From the NCBI GenBank assembly GCA_029204225.1, contig CM055103.1:8296748-8360747 (forward strand): 64,000 nucleotides of DNA. Direction: 5' to 3'. The notes under the pieces are model-generated. The model searched no databases. It was given only the letters and a program-made list of their open reading frames with translations, and was not told where the DNA came from. Below, piece by piece: positions 11,447 through 22,858 of the stretch. The DNA comes from Diphasiastrum complanatum. Its lineage: Eukaryota; Streptophyta; Lycopodiopsida; Lycopodiales; Lycopodiaceae. Made by a program: the position numbers and the translations under genes. Every line of letters starts with the position of its first letter. Within the stretch, counting starts at the first letter, position 1.

Positions 11447-12453
11447 CTATTTTAAATTAGGGAAATGGGTGTTGGGGTCAAAAAACAAGGAACCCAAGGA
11501 ATGGTCCCAATGGAACTCGAGAGAACTTCGGAAAGAGAGTCGCTTACAATTAAGGGCCGCTTTGTGCATTGTTGGATCGACTAAATGTTGGTACTTTTGA
11601 AAAAAGTGTTCCAAGGCACACTGGAAGTTAGACTGGTTGGTCCAGCCCCTGGAATTAGGGATGATTGGCCAGTTAGGGAGTGCACTGGCGTCCAATTGTT
11701 CTGGCCATGTCTCACATCGTGAGATTGGCATATATCTGAGGTCCACGCGCAGGTACCTAGGAACATGAAAATATTTCATCGGGGCACTTTTGATGTCCTT
11801 GAAGAGAACATTGTGCCAAGTGGGTTGAGGTGCTAGCTGTTCGATGATATGCTTTTCTTCGCCCTTGATGTCGGCTGCAGAGCATGGCAAAACATAGCCC
11901 CCTCACATTTGCTCCTCTGGGTAGTTGGCTAGGAATTCTTGGACCGACTCCTCTAGAGTTTGGGGCTTTTTGAATATGTGCTTGATGCTCTTGCTTGGTT
12001 GCCCTTGATCTACATCCTTGCCAGTTGTTTTGTCGTGCAAGAGGGTTCTGTGCTTGCACCAGATGGGTCACCCTCGGACAAATCCAATTGTTCAACTATG
12101 AAGGTTGGGTCAAACTCCAAGGGGGCGGGAATTGATGTTTATGTGCTTGTAGATGGAGCACCTTGGGATGTTGTCAATGGTTCTTGGCTTGTAGTAGCTG
12201 GTGGCTATGTCTCTTCTAGAAATTGGGTTGCCAAAGCCTCTGTCAACTGATGCTCCAACTCATCATTATGTTTCTCCAATTCACCGATGAGGTTGATGAC
12301 TGGATATACATATCTTTGTTGCTTGACTTTGAAATCTTGGAACAACTTCTTCTGGGTCTGTAGTTTGGTAATGACTTCATTGTATTTGTTCATGGGCATA
12401 GGGTTAGTGTCTGGCATGGGTGGCACTGCTAGGTACTCCTCAATGGTGCTCAA
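11447..12453 (-). pseudogene. Unknown broken coding region with coiled-coil N-terminus
   Basis: The upstream part (12453-12205, minus) opens MSTIEEYLAVPPMPDTNPMP and becomes a charged, heptad-like stretch (INLIGELEKHNDELEHQLTEAL) typical of a coiled coil. It is followed by a Ser/Thr/Pro-rich linker in the same frame after a stop. After at least one stop and a frame change, a further frame (11890-11447) has a Trp/Pro-rich protein-like sequence. I do not recognise the family. A coiled coil followed by a disordered linker would fit the gag of a retroelement, but a host-gene relic is equally possible. Confidence 0.35.
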
Positions 12454-12622
12454 ATAAAATTAATCATCACACTTAAAAATCTTCACAATTCCATATAATC
12501 CTCTGACAATAATCAAGTATCTATTTATGATTCGTCAATCATAAATATTTAGATTCGTATGATTAGTCAATCGTAATTTATTAGAATCAAAATCATACTT
12601 AATCATTTACAAGATACTAGAG

Positions 12623-13304
12623 TGTTAAAAATTCACAATTCTAGCTTGACCAGTTTTGGTCATATGACTTGTAAATAGTTAGATGGTCATGATGTGGCTT
12701 GTCACACGTGCCAAATAGCATAGGATTCCATTCATAAGGATGTTCTCAAGTAGACCTAAGTGTTAGAACCTTTGGAATGAGTCCAAATTATGCTTAGATA
12801 CAAGGGAGAAAAAATAGGAGCTATTTTTGGTAATTTTTGCATTGTTGAGGGATCTCCAAGATTCCAACCCTAACTTGGTAGGGATGAAAGATCCACCAAA
12901 ATTAGCATTAGGGATAGGTTTAGGGCTACTCATACCTGCCCAAAACCGTGATGGATCATGTATATATAGGTGATGATATCTCACCAAAATCAATCAAGCA
13001 ATTTCATGTTTTTTCTCTCATAATGGTGCAATTGCTCTCTATGTTCATAATTGTTTGAGTACTTGTGATTACTAATGATTATAGGATTGAATGTAGGTCT
13101 GGTGTACAGTACTCAGACTGTGGGAGGCCGTACTTTCACACGTGTGAAGCCTTCTTCAAGGATTTGGGCCATTTAGTGAGGTTCAAGCATAGATTTTTGA
13201 TGGATTTTGATGGTTCAACTTGTGCTAATCTTATGAAATCATAATCTATTGTTTCCCTCATCATTTCAAGTGTTTTAGGATCCTTATTTGCTGTAATTTT
13301 TACA
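12623..13304 (+). repeat. Copia-A 5' LTR
   Basis: It runs from TGTTAAAAATTCAC to TTTTTACA. It contains a TATA-like promoter at 12961-12968 and the palindrome TTCACACGTGTGAA at 13135-13148. CACGTG occurs again at 12705-12710. Confidence 0.96.
12961..12968 (+). promoter_or_regulatory. Copia-A LTR TATA box
   Basis: TATATATA followed by GG lies 338 bp into the LTR. The identical box is at 18424-18431 in the 3' LTR. It is the most likely core promoter of the element. Confidence 0.65.
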
Positions 13305-13317
13305 TGGTATCAGAGCC
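13305..13317 (+). promoter_or_regulatory. Copia-A primer binding site (tRNA-Met type)
   Basis: TGGTATCAGAGCC directly follows the 5' LTR. TGGTATCAGAGC is the usual plant retrotransposon site complementary to the 3' end of initiator tRNA-Met. Confidence 0.93.
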
Positions 13318-14114
13318 TAAAGGCTGAAATGAGCTAAATCCTTGGTTTTCTTCAATTTGATCACAATTTTTGATCTAAATCTTGTGTAGATTGGATCTTA
13401 GCATTTAGTATTGATTCTAGAACTCAAAGTGAGTCAAATACATTGGAGATTGGTGTTGTGTGACTTCATTTGCAGATGTTTAGGTGTCTAAAACCAGAGG
13501 CAAAGTTGAATTCAATTCACATTACCAAGATAGCAAGTTTTGGTTGCTCCAAGCATTCATTTCTAAGCGAGTTTTGGAGGTGATTTCATAGAGGAGGCTT
13601 TCTAGCATTCAAGGAGAGGGAAGATCAGAGTTTTGGGGACTCTTCAAGGCTGTTCTAAGGTGTAGTAGACACCTCCTAAAGTGATTTAGGTTCAGTCCAA
13701 CCATTTCTTGACTTATGCACCAAATTAGATCAGTTTTTCATCTATTTTGATCATTTTTTGCTTGTGATTGGATAGTAGATTGTGTTGCATCCTCATTAAG
13801 TTCCATTTAGATCTTTTACAAGTGATTTTGGAAGTATATTAGGTTGCTGAAATTCACTCTTGATCAGATCATTTGGAAGCTTTAATGTTCTTTATAGAAA
13901 GAGGGGCAATTCTACTAGTATTGTCTACTTCAATCAAGCAAGTGCATTGTTTCTAGTATTCTATGATTTGATTTTGTTAGAGATCATTCTTAGATCTTTA
14001 TAGGAAGTCTATTACTGATATTTTCAGGTCCCTAAGAAGTGGGATAAGGTAGACCTTCAATCAAATCAATAGAAGTAACCTTCATTTGTGTCAAGTCCTT
14101 GATTAGGAGACTAG

Positions 14115-17100
14115 ATGGCATCTATAAATGCATATCTTTTGGATACTAATGAAAGGCTCAACAAAACTAACTATTCCATATGGAAAGTTAGAATGGAATC
14201 TATCATGATCATGCAAGATCTGATGGAAATTGTAAATGGTAAGGAGGGTGAACCTATTCATCCTCAAGAAAAAGCCAAATACATCAAGAGGTGCAATGTT
14301 GCACTACATTGCATAAAAATGAATGTTGCAAATGAACTCTTAAGAGAGGTAGGAGATTGCACTTCAGCTCAAGATGCTTGGGAGACTTTGCAAAAGGTCT
14401 ATGAATCCAAGAACCAAACTAGAATGTTAGCTTTGAAGAATCAAATCTATAGAAGCTATCAAAAGAAAGGAGAGAGTGCACATACTTTTGTCCTAAGAGT
14501 AAAGGAATTGAACAAAGAGCTAGCCTTTATAGGTGACCCTATCAAGGATGAAGAGCTTGTTCAACTCATATTGAATGGACTAAGCTTTGAATTTGACAAT
14601 TTGGTTCAGGGATATGCAATTATGGGTAAGCTACCCATACTTGAAGAACTCCAAGGCACACTCATGGCCGAGGAATCAAGAAGGAGCCAAATGCAAGAGA
14701 GGATGGATAGGCTTTCCATCCAAGGTGGAGATGACCAAGCTCTCTTCACCAAAGGAAAAGGCAAGTCCAAATGCAAAGGATCAACATTCAAGAAGTCTAC
14801 AAAGCTTGAGGATCAAGAAGGACCCCCAAAGGCATCTCCATCAACCACCAAAGTCAAGAAGGACAAATCAAAGGTGAAGTGCTACTATTGTAGCAAGATG
14901 GGGCATTATGCCTCGGAATGCTTCAAGAGGAAGCAAGATCAAAGCCAAGCCAACATGAGCAAAGAGGAGGAGGAGGAGAGTTCACATGAGGACTCTCTCA
15001 TGATGTCCATATTTTCTTCAACAAGCTTCAAAGGAGAAGATCCTTGGTGGATTGACTCGGGTGCTAGTTCACACATGACTAGTAAAAGGGAGTTTTTCTC
15101 TTCTCTCTTATCTTATGATGGACCTATAAAGTCTATCTATACAGCAAATGATGAAGCTTGTAAGATTGAAGGAGTTGGTAGCATTCCCCTTTGCTTAGGA
15201 TCTTCCAAAAAGATCAACATAGAAGGTGTTTTGTACATTCCTACAATAACAAAGAATCTACTAAGTGTTGGCCAAAAGGTAGACAATGGTTTCAATGTTG
15301 ACTTTGCTTCAAATGAATGTTTCATCAAGAAGAAGGGTAAGATAGTGGCTAAGGGCACTAGATTTGGCAAACTTTATAAGCTGGATGCATTTGTGGATAC
15401 TAATGTTGTCATGTTGGCCGAGAAGAGCAAGATATCTACCTTTACTTTATGGCACAAAAGACTTGGACACGTCAACTCGGGTTCCATGGAGGCTATGATC
15501 AACGAGGAGTATGCTTTAGGCCTACCAAGGTCTATTGGGAAGGAAGACAAGGTTTGTGAAGCTTGTGCCTTATCCAAGGCACATAAGAAGGTGTTTTCTA
15601 ACTCCATCACAAAGTCATCTCATCCTCTTGAACTCATACACTCGGATGTGCACATTGCTAGCACCAAATCTAATGGAGGTTCATCCATGTTTTTAACCTT
15701 CATTGATGACTACTCAAGATATTGTTGGGTGTTCTTACTTTCCTTCAAGTCTCAAGTATTTGATACTTTTGTAAAGTTCAAGTTGTTTGTGGAAAAGCAT
15801 CATAATCATAGCATCAAGATTCTTAGAAGTGACAATGGTGGAGAATTCATCTCCAATGAGTTCAAGGCCTTTTGTGAGGAGGAAGGGATCAAGAAAGAGA
15901 CTTCTTGTCCTTACACTCCTCAACAAAATGGAGTTTCTGAAAGAAGGAATATAACATTATGTGAATGTTCTAAGGCTTTAAGATTAGATGCTTGTTTGCC
16001 CAAATCCTTTTGGGGTGAGTCTCTTGTATGTGCAAACTACTTGATGAATAGGGTGTCTTGCAAAGCAATTGAAGGCAAAACTCCTTATGAGATGTTGTAT
16101 GGAAAGAAACCCAATCTTAATCACTTGAAAGTTTTTGGGTGTATATGTTATGTGCATGTGCCATTGGAAACAAGAACCAAGGAGGATCCATCTTCCACAA
16201 GAGGGATCATGCTTGGATATGCAAGCTCAAGCAAGGGCTACAAAGTCTATCTCCCATCCTTGAACAAATTTGTTGTTTCAAGGGATGTCATCTTTGATGA
16301 ACATCATATGCATATGCTTGAAGAAGGCTCAAGTGCTAGAAGATGGCCGAGGAGCAAGATCTTGGTTTTGAGGAGGAGCTCATGGAGAAGCAAGCACCAA
16401 ACCCACCTATCACACCAAGGAGATCTTCAAGGGCAAAAGTGGAGCCATCAAGGCTCACATATCAAGGCAAAGGACAACAAGTTGAGGGTATCTCATCCAC
16501 TTCTTATGCTTTATCTAGTTTTGAAGAACCGTCTAATGTTGAAGATGCATTGAACTCCAAAGAATGGTATAAAGCTATGTTGGATGAGTATGATGCCTTT
16601 ATTGAGAATGAAACTTGGTTGCTTGTTGAGAGACCTCAAAGGAATGTAATAGGATGCAAGTGGGTCTTCAAGCTTAAGCCGAATGCAAATGGGAGTGTTA
16701 ACAAACATAAAGCAAGATTAGTTGCAAAAGTTTATGCTCAAGAGAGAGGGATAGACTATGAGGAAACTTTTGCACCCGTGGCCAAGATGGTCACAATAAG
16801 GCTAATCATTGCACTTGCATCACATTTTGGATGGATTCTATGTCAAATGGATGTCTCTAATGCTTTCTTGAATGGTTTTTTGGAAGAAGGTATCTATATG
16901 GAGCAGCCACAAGGGTTCATCAAGCATGGAATGGAGAACAAAGTATGCCATCTCCAAAGAAGCATCTATGGCTTGAAGCAAGCCTCGAGATCTTGGAATT
17001 CAAGACTACATTGCTATCTTATTTCACTTTCTTTTGTTCAAAGTGAATATGATCCTACTCTTTACATTAAGTTTGATGATGTTGGTATTGTACTTTTACT

Positions 17101-18071
17101 CATTTATGTAGATGACATCATCATTAGTGAAAATAGTGTTGATGGTATTGAAAAAATCAAGATAGATCTATCCTTAGAGTTCAAGATGGTAGATCTAGGG
17201 TGTCTTCACTTCATCTTAGGCATAGAAGTACTTAGAGGGTCTGATTTTATCTCTATAAGTCAAGTAAACTATGCTCAAAGTCTTTTGAAGAAGTTTAAGA
17301 TGGAAGTATGCAAAAGTGTTGACACACCAATGGAGCAAGATGTAAAAGTGCCAAATGAAGATGATGAAAGATCCTTCATGGACATCACTTTGTTTAGGCA
17401 ACTTATAGGTTCCTTAATGTGGATCACTATAACTAGACCAGATCTTAGCTTTAGTGTATGTAGGTTGAGCCAATCCATGCAAAAGCCATTGAATATCCAT
17501 TGGAAAAAGGCTAAGAGGATTCTAAGATACATCTCGGGTACATTGGATTTTGGGATTCTATATAGAAGAGATGTGATTAACCTTCATGCATTTAGTGATT
17601 CAGATTTTGCAGGGGACAAGAGGGATAGGAAATCAACAAGTGCCTATTCAACTTTCATAGGAGAAGGTGTGGTTTCATGGCTTTCAAAAAAAGCAAGAAA
17701 CTATATCTCTATCTTCAACCGAGGCCGAGTACAAAGCTTTGACAACCACTACAAAGGAGGTACTTTGGATCAAGAGATTATTGGTGGAACTAAAGATCAT
17801 GGATTCAGAGGAGGCACCAATCATCTACAATGACAATATATCAGCCCAACACCTTGCATCTAACCCAATCTTCCATGCAAGATCTAAGCACATTGAGATA
17901 TGCCATCACTTTGTGAGAGAAATGGTGCAAGCCAAGGAGATTGCTTTGGAGCATGTTCCAAGCAATGAATGTGTAGCTGATCTACTTACTAAACCACTTC
18001 AAAAGACACCTTTTATGCAGTTCAGATCATCACTTAGAGTGATTAGTAAAGCAATGATTGAACCAAGCTAG
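14115..18071 (+). pseudogene. Copia-A gag-pol polyprotein (two frameshifts)
   Basis: The frame opens at 14115 (MASINAYLLDTNERLNKTNY). Gag (UBN2-type) covers roughly residues 1-250, with a zinc knuckle CYYCSKMGHYASEC at about 14881-14922. The protease motif WWIDSGASSHMT is near 15050. The integrase zinc region and core follow (LWHKRLGHVN, FIDDYSRYCWVF, RSDNGGEF, PQQNGVSERRN). The frame changes near 16340, where the first frame continues as unrelated basic residues to 16553. RT (CKWVFKLKPN, YVDDIII near 17107) and the start of RNase H (SDSDFAGDKRDRKSTSAY) read in the second frame from 16343. A run of seven A at 17686-17692 restores the original frame, in which RNase H ends at 18071. Zinc ligands, DSG and YVDD are all intact, so only the two frameshifts disable it. 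Confidence 0.93.
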
Positions 18072-18085
18072 ATAGTGAGGAGGAG
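18072..18085 (+). promoter_or_regulatory. Copia-A polypurine tract
   Basis: The purine-rich GTGAGGAGGAG lies immediately upstream of the 3' LTR, where plus-strand DNA synthesis is primed. Confidence 0.8.
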
Positions 18086-18767
18086 TGTTAAAAATTCACA
18101 ATTCTAGCTTGACCAGTTTTGGTCATATGACTTGTAAATAGTTAGATGGTCATGATGTGGCTTGTCACACGTGCCAAATAGCATAGGATTCCATTCATAA
18201 GGATGTTCTCAAGTAGACCGAAGTGTTAGAACCTTTGGAATGAGTCCAAATTATGCTTAGATACAAGGGAGAAAAAATAGGAGCTATTTTTGGTAATTTT
18301 TGCATTGTTGAGGGATCTCCAAGATTCCAACCCTAACTTGGTAGGGATGAAAGATCCACCAAAATTAGCATTAGGGATAGGTTTAGGGCTACTCATACCT
18401 GCCCAAAACCGTGATGGATCATGTATATATAGGTGATGATATCTCACCAAAATCAATCAAGCAATTTCATGTTTTTTCTCTCATAATGGTGCAATTGCTC
18501 TCTATGTTCATAATTGTTTGAGTACTTGTGATTACTAATGATTATAGGATTGAATGTAGGTCTGGTGTACAGTACTCAGACTGTGGGAGGCCGTACTTTC
18601 ACACGTGTGAAGCCTTCTTCAAGGATTTGGGCCATTTAGTGAGGTTCAAGCATAGATTTTTGATGGATTTTGATGGTTCAACTTGTGCTAATCTTATGAA
18701 ATCATAATCTATTGTTTCCCTCATCATTTCAAGTGTTTTAGGATCCTTATTTGCTGTAATTTTTACA
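18086..18767 (+). repeat. Copia-A 3' LTR
   Basis: Same length (682 bp) and, apart from one base, apparently the same sequence as the 5' LTR. It is followed by the TAGAG target-site duplication. Confidence 0.96.
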
Positions 18768-18772
18768 TAGAG

Positions 18773-19380
18773 TATATATTCCACATAACTCAAGAAAAGT
18801 AAGAGTCATTCCAAAATCTTTCCATTAAGAAAATACTGGATTTAGGAATGAATACTTTCAAAACATGATTCTTTAACTGAACAAGATTCAAGTTCTATAA
18901 ACAACTGGTAATTAAAGACTGAACGCATATCAAAATGACAATCATCTACAACTACAAAAAACTTGAGATTACAATCCAAAATCACATCTAGATACCCAAA
19001 GTCCTGCTGAAAATAAATTCAGTTATTATTCTTGGATTCATTATGATTCGTTATCCAATTGAGCTCTCTGGGATACAATCACAAATAAGTTGAGTTTATT
19101 CCTTAACTAAGGAATACTCTATCCCAAGAATAATGTATATCCAATGCACATAATTTTAACTGATGAACCCAAATGATTCACTAATCATGCGTCTTACAAG
19201 CTATATAGTTCAAAGACCATCAGTTCCCAGTAAATCCACATCACACTGATCGTTTTGCCAATTAACTTCATCCTGGAGTGATCGACTACTCAAGTTAATT
19301 GCCAATGATTCAGAAATCTCAAATGTCTAGGTGAAGAATTCAATTATACTAGTATAACACCACAAGTTAGATCCTTACCA
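18773..19380. other. Flanking AT-rich sequence, no gene
   Basis: This is the original target-site sequence for Copia-A, continuous in character with 12480-12617. No coding or RNA feature is visible. Confidence 0.5.
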
Positions 19381-20487
19381 TGTTGGATTATTCTCCTTTT
19401 TACCAATCGTCTAATCGATTTTAATCTTCATCCATTGTTTATCCAGTTCTGTGGATTTTCCCCTGTGTTTACACAGTCTACAGAATTACAAGTGTTTTTA
19501 CACAATCTGTAGAATTACACGGAGTTTATGGCAGTGTCACATTTTTCACCTGACAGAAATCTTGTGTAAAATCATAGTGTCGCATTTTTCGCTTTTTTCA
19601 AAGAGCCTCAAATGTTAAGGAAATGACTCTGGCAAAGTGCGGGACAACCCTAAATGAGATTTAAGGGCACCTTCACCTTTTTTCGCTTTTTTGCAAAGTC
19701 GCCTGTGGCTGTTTTAGTTCATTTATGCAAGGCTATAGTTTTGGTTCATTTATGCAAACAGAACATTTACAACCAATTTCACCACTTATCAGCAATCAAT
19801 GACAAGGACCGGATGGATGCCAACGGATCATCAGCCAACTGGCAATCGCAATTGACGACCTAATTTCTTAGTATTCATATTGTGTTGTTCATATTCATAC
19901 AGATTAATTCATTGAAAATCAGAATTATCTAGAGTGTTTGAATAGTTAGCTCTCTCTCTCGAGCCTGCGAGCTTGAACACTCCTAAGCACTCTAGCTCAC
20001 TTCTTAGAGTTGTTTTAGAGGTTGCTATTGTGCTACTGCTCATCAGCATTGCGCATTAATTCAGACTTTCATTTTTAGCCGCTCAAAGATAGCGTAGAGT
20101 ACATAGCTTCAATCCGCAACTTATTGTACTCATGTACTTCTGTTTCGTTTTGAATCAATACTATTCTTTATTGCGTTCAGTTTCGTCTCAAACTGTATGC
20201 GTTTTTGTATTTCTTCACAACTAATTATTTGTCTGATAATATTCGATGCTTAATTGTTTGGCTACGTAATCACTGTAGTATTGACGATTTCAAAGTTAGT
20301 TATTATAAGTTCAAACATGATTTCTATCACTATTGTCTTGTTTGAAATTGATAGGCGTAGTCATGCATTGGAAAGATGAAGATAGTTTATTCTGCCATGC
20401 ACGAAAGGTTTTCTTTCTAGACAGACGAATTATTTTCATTCGTTTCTTTTTGAGCTAGACCTATCTTCTGCATACCACTTTCCAACA
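19381..20487 (+). repeat. Copia-B LTR, copy 1
   Basis: TG...CA ends with a 7-bp terminal inverted repeat (TGTTGGA/TCCAACA). It contains a short (CT)n run of about 6 units near 19950, at the position where the other copy carries about 87 AG units. Confidence 0.87.
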
Positions 20488-20499
20488 TGGTATCAGAGC
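20488..20499 (+). promoter_or_regulatory. Copia-B primer binding site (tRNA-Met type)
   Basis: TGGTATCAGAGC directly follows the LTR end, as in Copia-A, Gypsy-A and Copia-F. Confidence 0.9.
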
Positions 20500-20695
20500 T
20501 GTTTCACTACTTCTTTATCTGATTCCAATATGATACCAGAGCGAAAGCTCTAATACTTCATTTTTTTTGTGATATCAAATTGATATCATACTCTTTAGTT
20601 TTTTTTTCAACCTTTCAGTATCAAAGAATTGATTTCTTATTGTTGGCATTACCACATCTTAGCATCATTGATACAATTGACAGACTAAGTTCCAG

Positions 20696-20815
20696 ATGGA
20701 GTCTCAAAGTAAAGCAAGTCTTATAACAAACAAGCTGAATGGATCCAATTATTATTTGTGGTAATTTAAGATAAAGTGAAAATTGAAGGATGGTAAAGCT
20801 TTCGCGCTTATTATC
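20696..20815 (+). pseudogene. Copia-B gag N-terminus (stopped and truncated)
   Basis: It starts MESQSKASLITNKLNGSNYY, ends at a TAA at 20762 where the family continues, and stays weakly recognisable to about 20815 (a KLKDGKAF-like segment). KLNGSNYxxW is the conserved start of copia gag proteins. Confidence 0.75.
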
Positions 20816-20939
20816 CTCAATATATGAGATACACAAAAATTTGCCTTGCATCTCTACTCATCACTGGCAGGGCAAATTTTTTTTGCCTTTTTCTTGCCCT
20901 GCCTGCGGTGGAATCGGGCAAAGAAAATGCATCTGAGAT

Positions 20940-21456
20940 GAGATGAGACAGTGCTTCATGTGATAATCTGAGCTTAGACTTAGTCACTTGGCAAGCTTCT
21001 GTTACTCTATGGTGCACATGACTCTCCTCTGGAGAATATCTTTGAACACGCACTAAACAGCTTACGGCAGAATGTTTAGCTAAGGATGAAACATGAAATA
21101 TTTTAGCAGCGATGTCTGGAATGGCTTGAGGGTGTTGGCTTATTCAATAGCTCCACGATTGCAGCAGTCATACCAGATTCGACAGCCTTAACTATATTTA
21201 TGGTGGGCAAGCATATGCCCATAACTGCCCTAAGAATAGCTAATGTTAAAGTATCTGTGTAGTTTTGTTGCAGTACTCTAGTGAATTTTTCAAACAACCC
21301 ACTGATGGAACCTATCACGAGCCTCAGTTCACGGCTCTTAGCAAGATTTTCTAGAAGAATTGTTGCATCCAAATTTGACTGGGAAGTAGATCCCTCACGG
21401 AGAAAGTTGGAAACGCACTCCAAGCAGTTATGGGAGCTTAACGCGATGGGTAGCAA
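20940..21456 (-). pseudogene. ARM-repeat (plant U-box E3 ligase type) gene fragment
   Basis: The main frame (21456-21103) contains ATILLENLAKSRELRLVIGS, then GLFEKFTRVLQQ and AILRAVMGICLPTINIVKAV, then ESGMTAAIVELLNKP. The alternation of 'LLxNLaKs', 'G.i..lv.vL' and 'A...i..lC....N..kaVesG....lvelL' is the armadillo repeat pattern of plant PUB/ARM proteins. A second minus-strand stretch down to about 20940 continues in another frame with protein-like sequence. There is no U-box, no start and no full repeat array, so it is a fragment. Its inverted AT-rich borders suggest it was carried here by a DNA element. Confidence 0.55.
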
Positions 21457-21499
21457 CGACAGAATTGCTACAGCATGTTTAGAAGCTGGCTAGAGGCAA

Positions 21500-21551
21500 A
21501 AAAATTTGCCTTGTAGCTAGCGCGAGTAGAGCTACAAGGCAAAATTTTACC
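21500..21551. repeat. Strong hairpin at right side of the ARM-fragment cassette
   Basis: GCCTTGTAGCT (21508-21518) and its exact reverse complement AGCTACAAGGC (21530-21540) are separated by 11 nt. The stem extends with AAATTT/AAAATTTT sequence on either side, giving a nearly perfect stem of about 19 bp. Confidence 0.85.
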
Positions 21552-21719
21552 TTGTCAGAAAAAATGCCCTCCCTCATCTCTACTCGTCGGCGAGTGGAAA
21601 TGGAGGGCTTTTTTTTTTTTGCCCTGCCAGCGATCTGGTGGGGCAAATTTTTTTGGTTTTTTTCTTGCGCTACAAAGTTTGAAACTCCTAGGATACCTTG
21701 AAACAATTGTATTACATGG

Positions 21720-22570
21720 CCTTAACTATACCCTAGGGCAGCTTCAGGTTACATATTTTGCACAAGTTTTCCAATTTTGTTTGATTCTAAGCAATTAATG
21801 CAATCAATTTTGGACATAATTTTGAGGGGTATCTTGAATTTGGTTGCATAGGAGAAAACGTAAACTTTGAAACCTCTCATGAATGGATTTGGAGCTTCAA
21901 AACAAAAATTGGAGGTAAGGGTTTCCTCCATACATTGAAACCTCTAGTTTCGAATTTAGTAAAAAAATTTCTTGTCAATTATAGTGGTTGTACATCTCAT
22001 AACTCCTCACCGCTTGAAAGTTATGGATGTTCGAAATTAGGTCAAAATTTCCAACCAAAGTTACAACTTGAAAATTGGACCACCGCTTAGCAATTATTAC
22101 TCACAATTTGTCCAACCCCTCTAGCAAATCAACACATAGAATGTAGAAATCTTGATCAACCTATGATCTATCCTCAATCTAATGATTCTTGCCACTTCCT
22201 AAGATTGAAACAAACTCAAATGAAGTTCAGTAACCTCACAACCTAGAGATCCGATCAAAATTAGGGTTTTGACAAAATTACAAATTTTTGATTATTTCAA
22301 ATTCTACATGCAATTGCTTAAAACTTGATATGCAACTTGTAGCCTCAAGTGAGGCCTATCTAATGCATCCAAAATCGGCTATTTCCAGTAATTTGTGGTG
22401 TGAAATCGAAATTCAACAGATTTTATTGTCGAAATTGGGTGGGCCTTCAATGGATACAATTTTTTTTGTCTTTTTCGCCTGTTCAAATTTACTTGTATTT
22501 ATGTAGACTAAGTAACTGTCGCTTTTCTGGAAGTGTTGCAAAACGCCAATGGTGAAAAAGTTGACAAAAT
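21720..22570. other. No recognisable gene
   Basis: AT-rich sequence with only short chance frames. It may include the end of the Copia-C LTR, whose 3' boundary cannot be set. Confidence 0.4.
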
Positions 22571-22858
22571 TTTCAAAATTCACACGTGTGGGGAATGTCC
22601 ACAAGTATGATTGATCTTGATTAAGCTTTGTGATTAGCACAGTAACCTGATTCTAGATTGTTTAGCAAGATCTAGTTCAGAAGAAATGGCTTAACCACAA
22701 TCTAGCATGCTAAGCATCAGATTATGATAGCAATGAATCAAAGAATGACCAAAAGTACAAGATTTCAATGTATTAGCGTTAGCTTCAACACGAGTTAGAG
22801 AGAGAAAGCTCGAGAGATAACAAGCAAAATAGTTTAGATCCAAAATGCTTCTTGGTTT

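Larger units (their letters stand above)
12623..18767 (+). mobile_element. Copia-A: full-length Ty1/copia LTR retrotransposon
   Basis: It is bounded by two 682-bp LTRs (12623-13304 and 18086-18767), both starting TG and ending CA. I find one substitution between them (12757 T versus 18220 G). The 5-bp target-site duplication TAGAG is at 12618-12622 and 18768-18772. A tRNA-Met-type primer binding site follows the left LTR and a purine tract precedes the right one. Internal order is gag, protease, integrase, RT, RNase H, which defines Ty1/copia. The near-identical LTRs mean a very recent insertion. The polyprotein has two frameshifts, so this copy may depend on others for movement unless they are sequencing errors in short runs. 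Confidence 0.97.
19381..20815 (+). mobile_element. Copia-B: 5' end of a truncated Ty1/copia element
   Basis: An 1107-bp LTR (19381-20487) begins TGTTGGA and ends with its exact inverse TCCAACA. It is followed by a primer site and the first codons of a copia gag. The gag frame stops after 22 codons and is lost at about 20815, where the ARM-fragment cassette begins. A diverged second copy of this LTR lies inverted at 36795-38108. No matching 3' LTR was seen downstream on this strand. Confidence 0.85.
20836..21654. mobile_element. Possible gene-capturing foldback/Pack-type cassette
   Basis: The left side has AAAATTTGCC (20836-20845), then 18 nt, then CTGGCAGGGCAAA (20864-20876). Read as reverse complement, the right side has AAAATTTGCC (about 21643-21652), then about 11 nt, then CTGGCAGGGCAAA (to about 21618). 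Between them lies a host-gene fragment. This is the layout of a Pack-MULE or foldback element, but I see no clean target-site duplication and the arms are imperfect, so the class is uncertain. Confidence 0.45.

Noticed and set aside
12763-12993. Identical minus-strand 76-codon frames at 12763-12993 and 18226-18456
   Set aside because: They are identical only because they lie in the two LTRs of Copia-A; no protein feature supports them.
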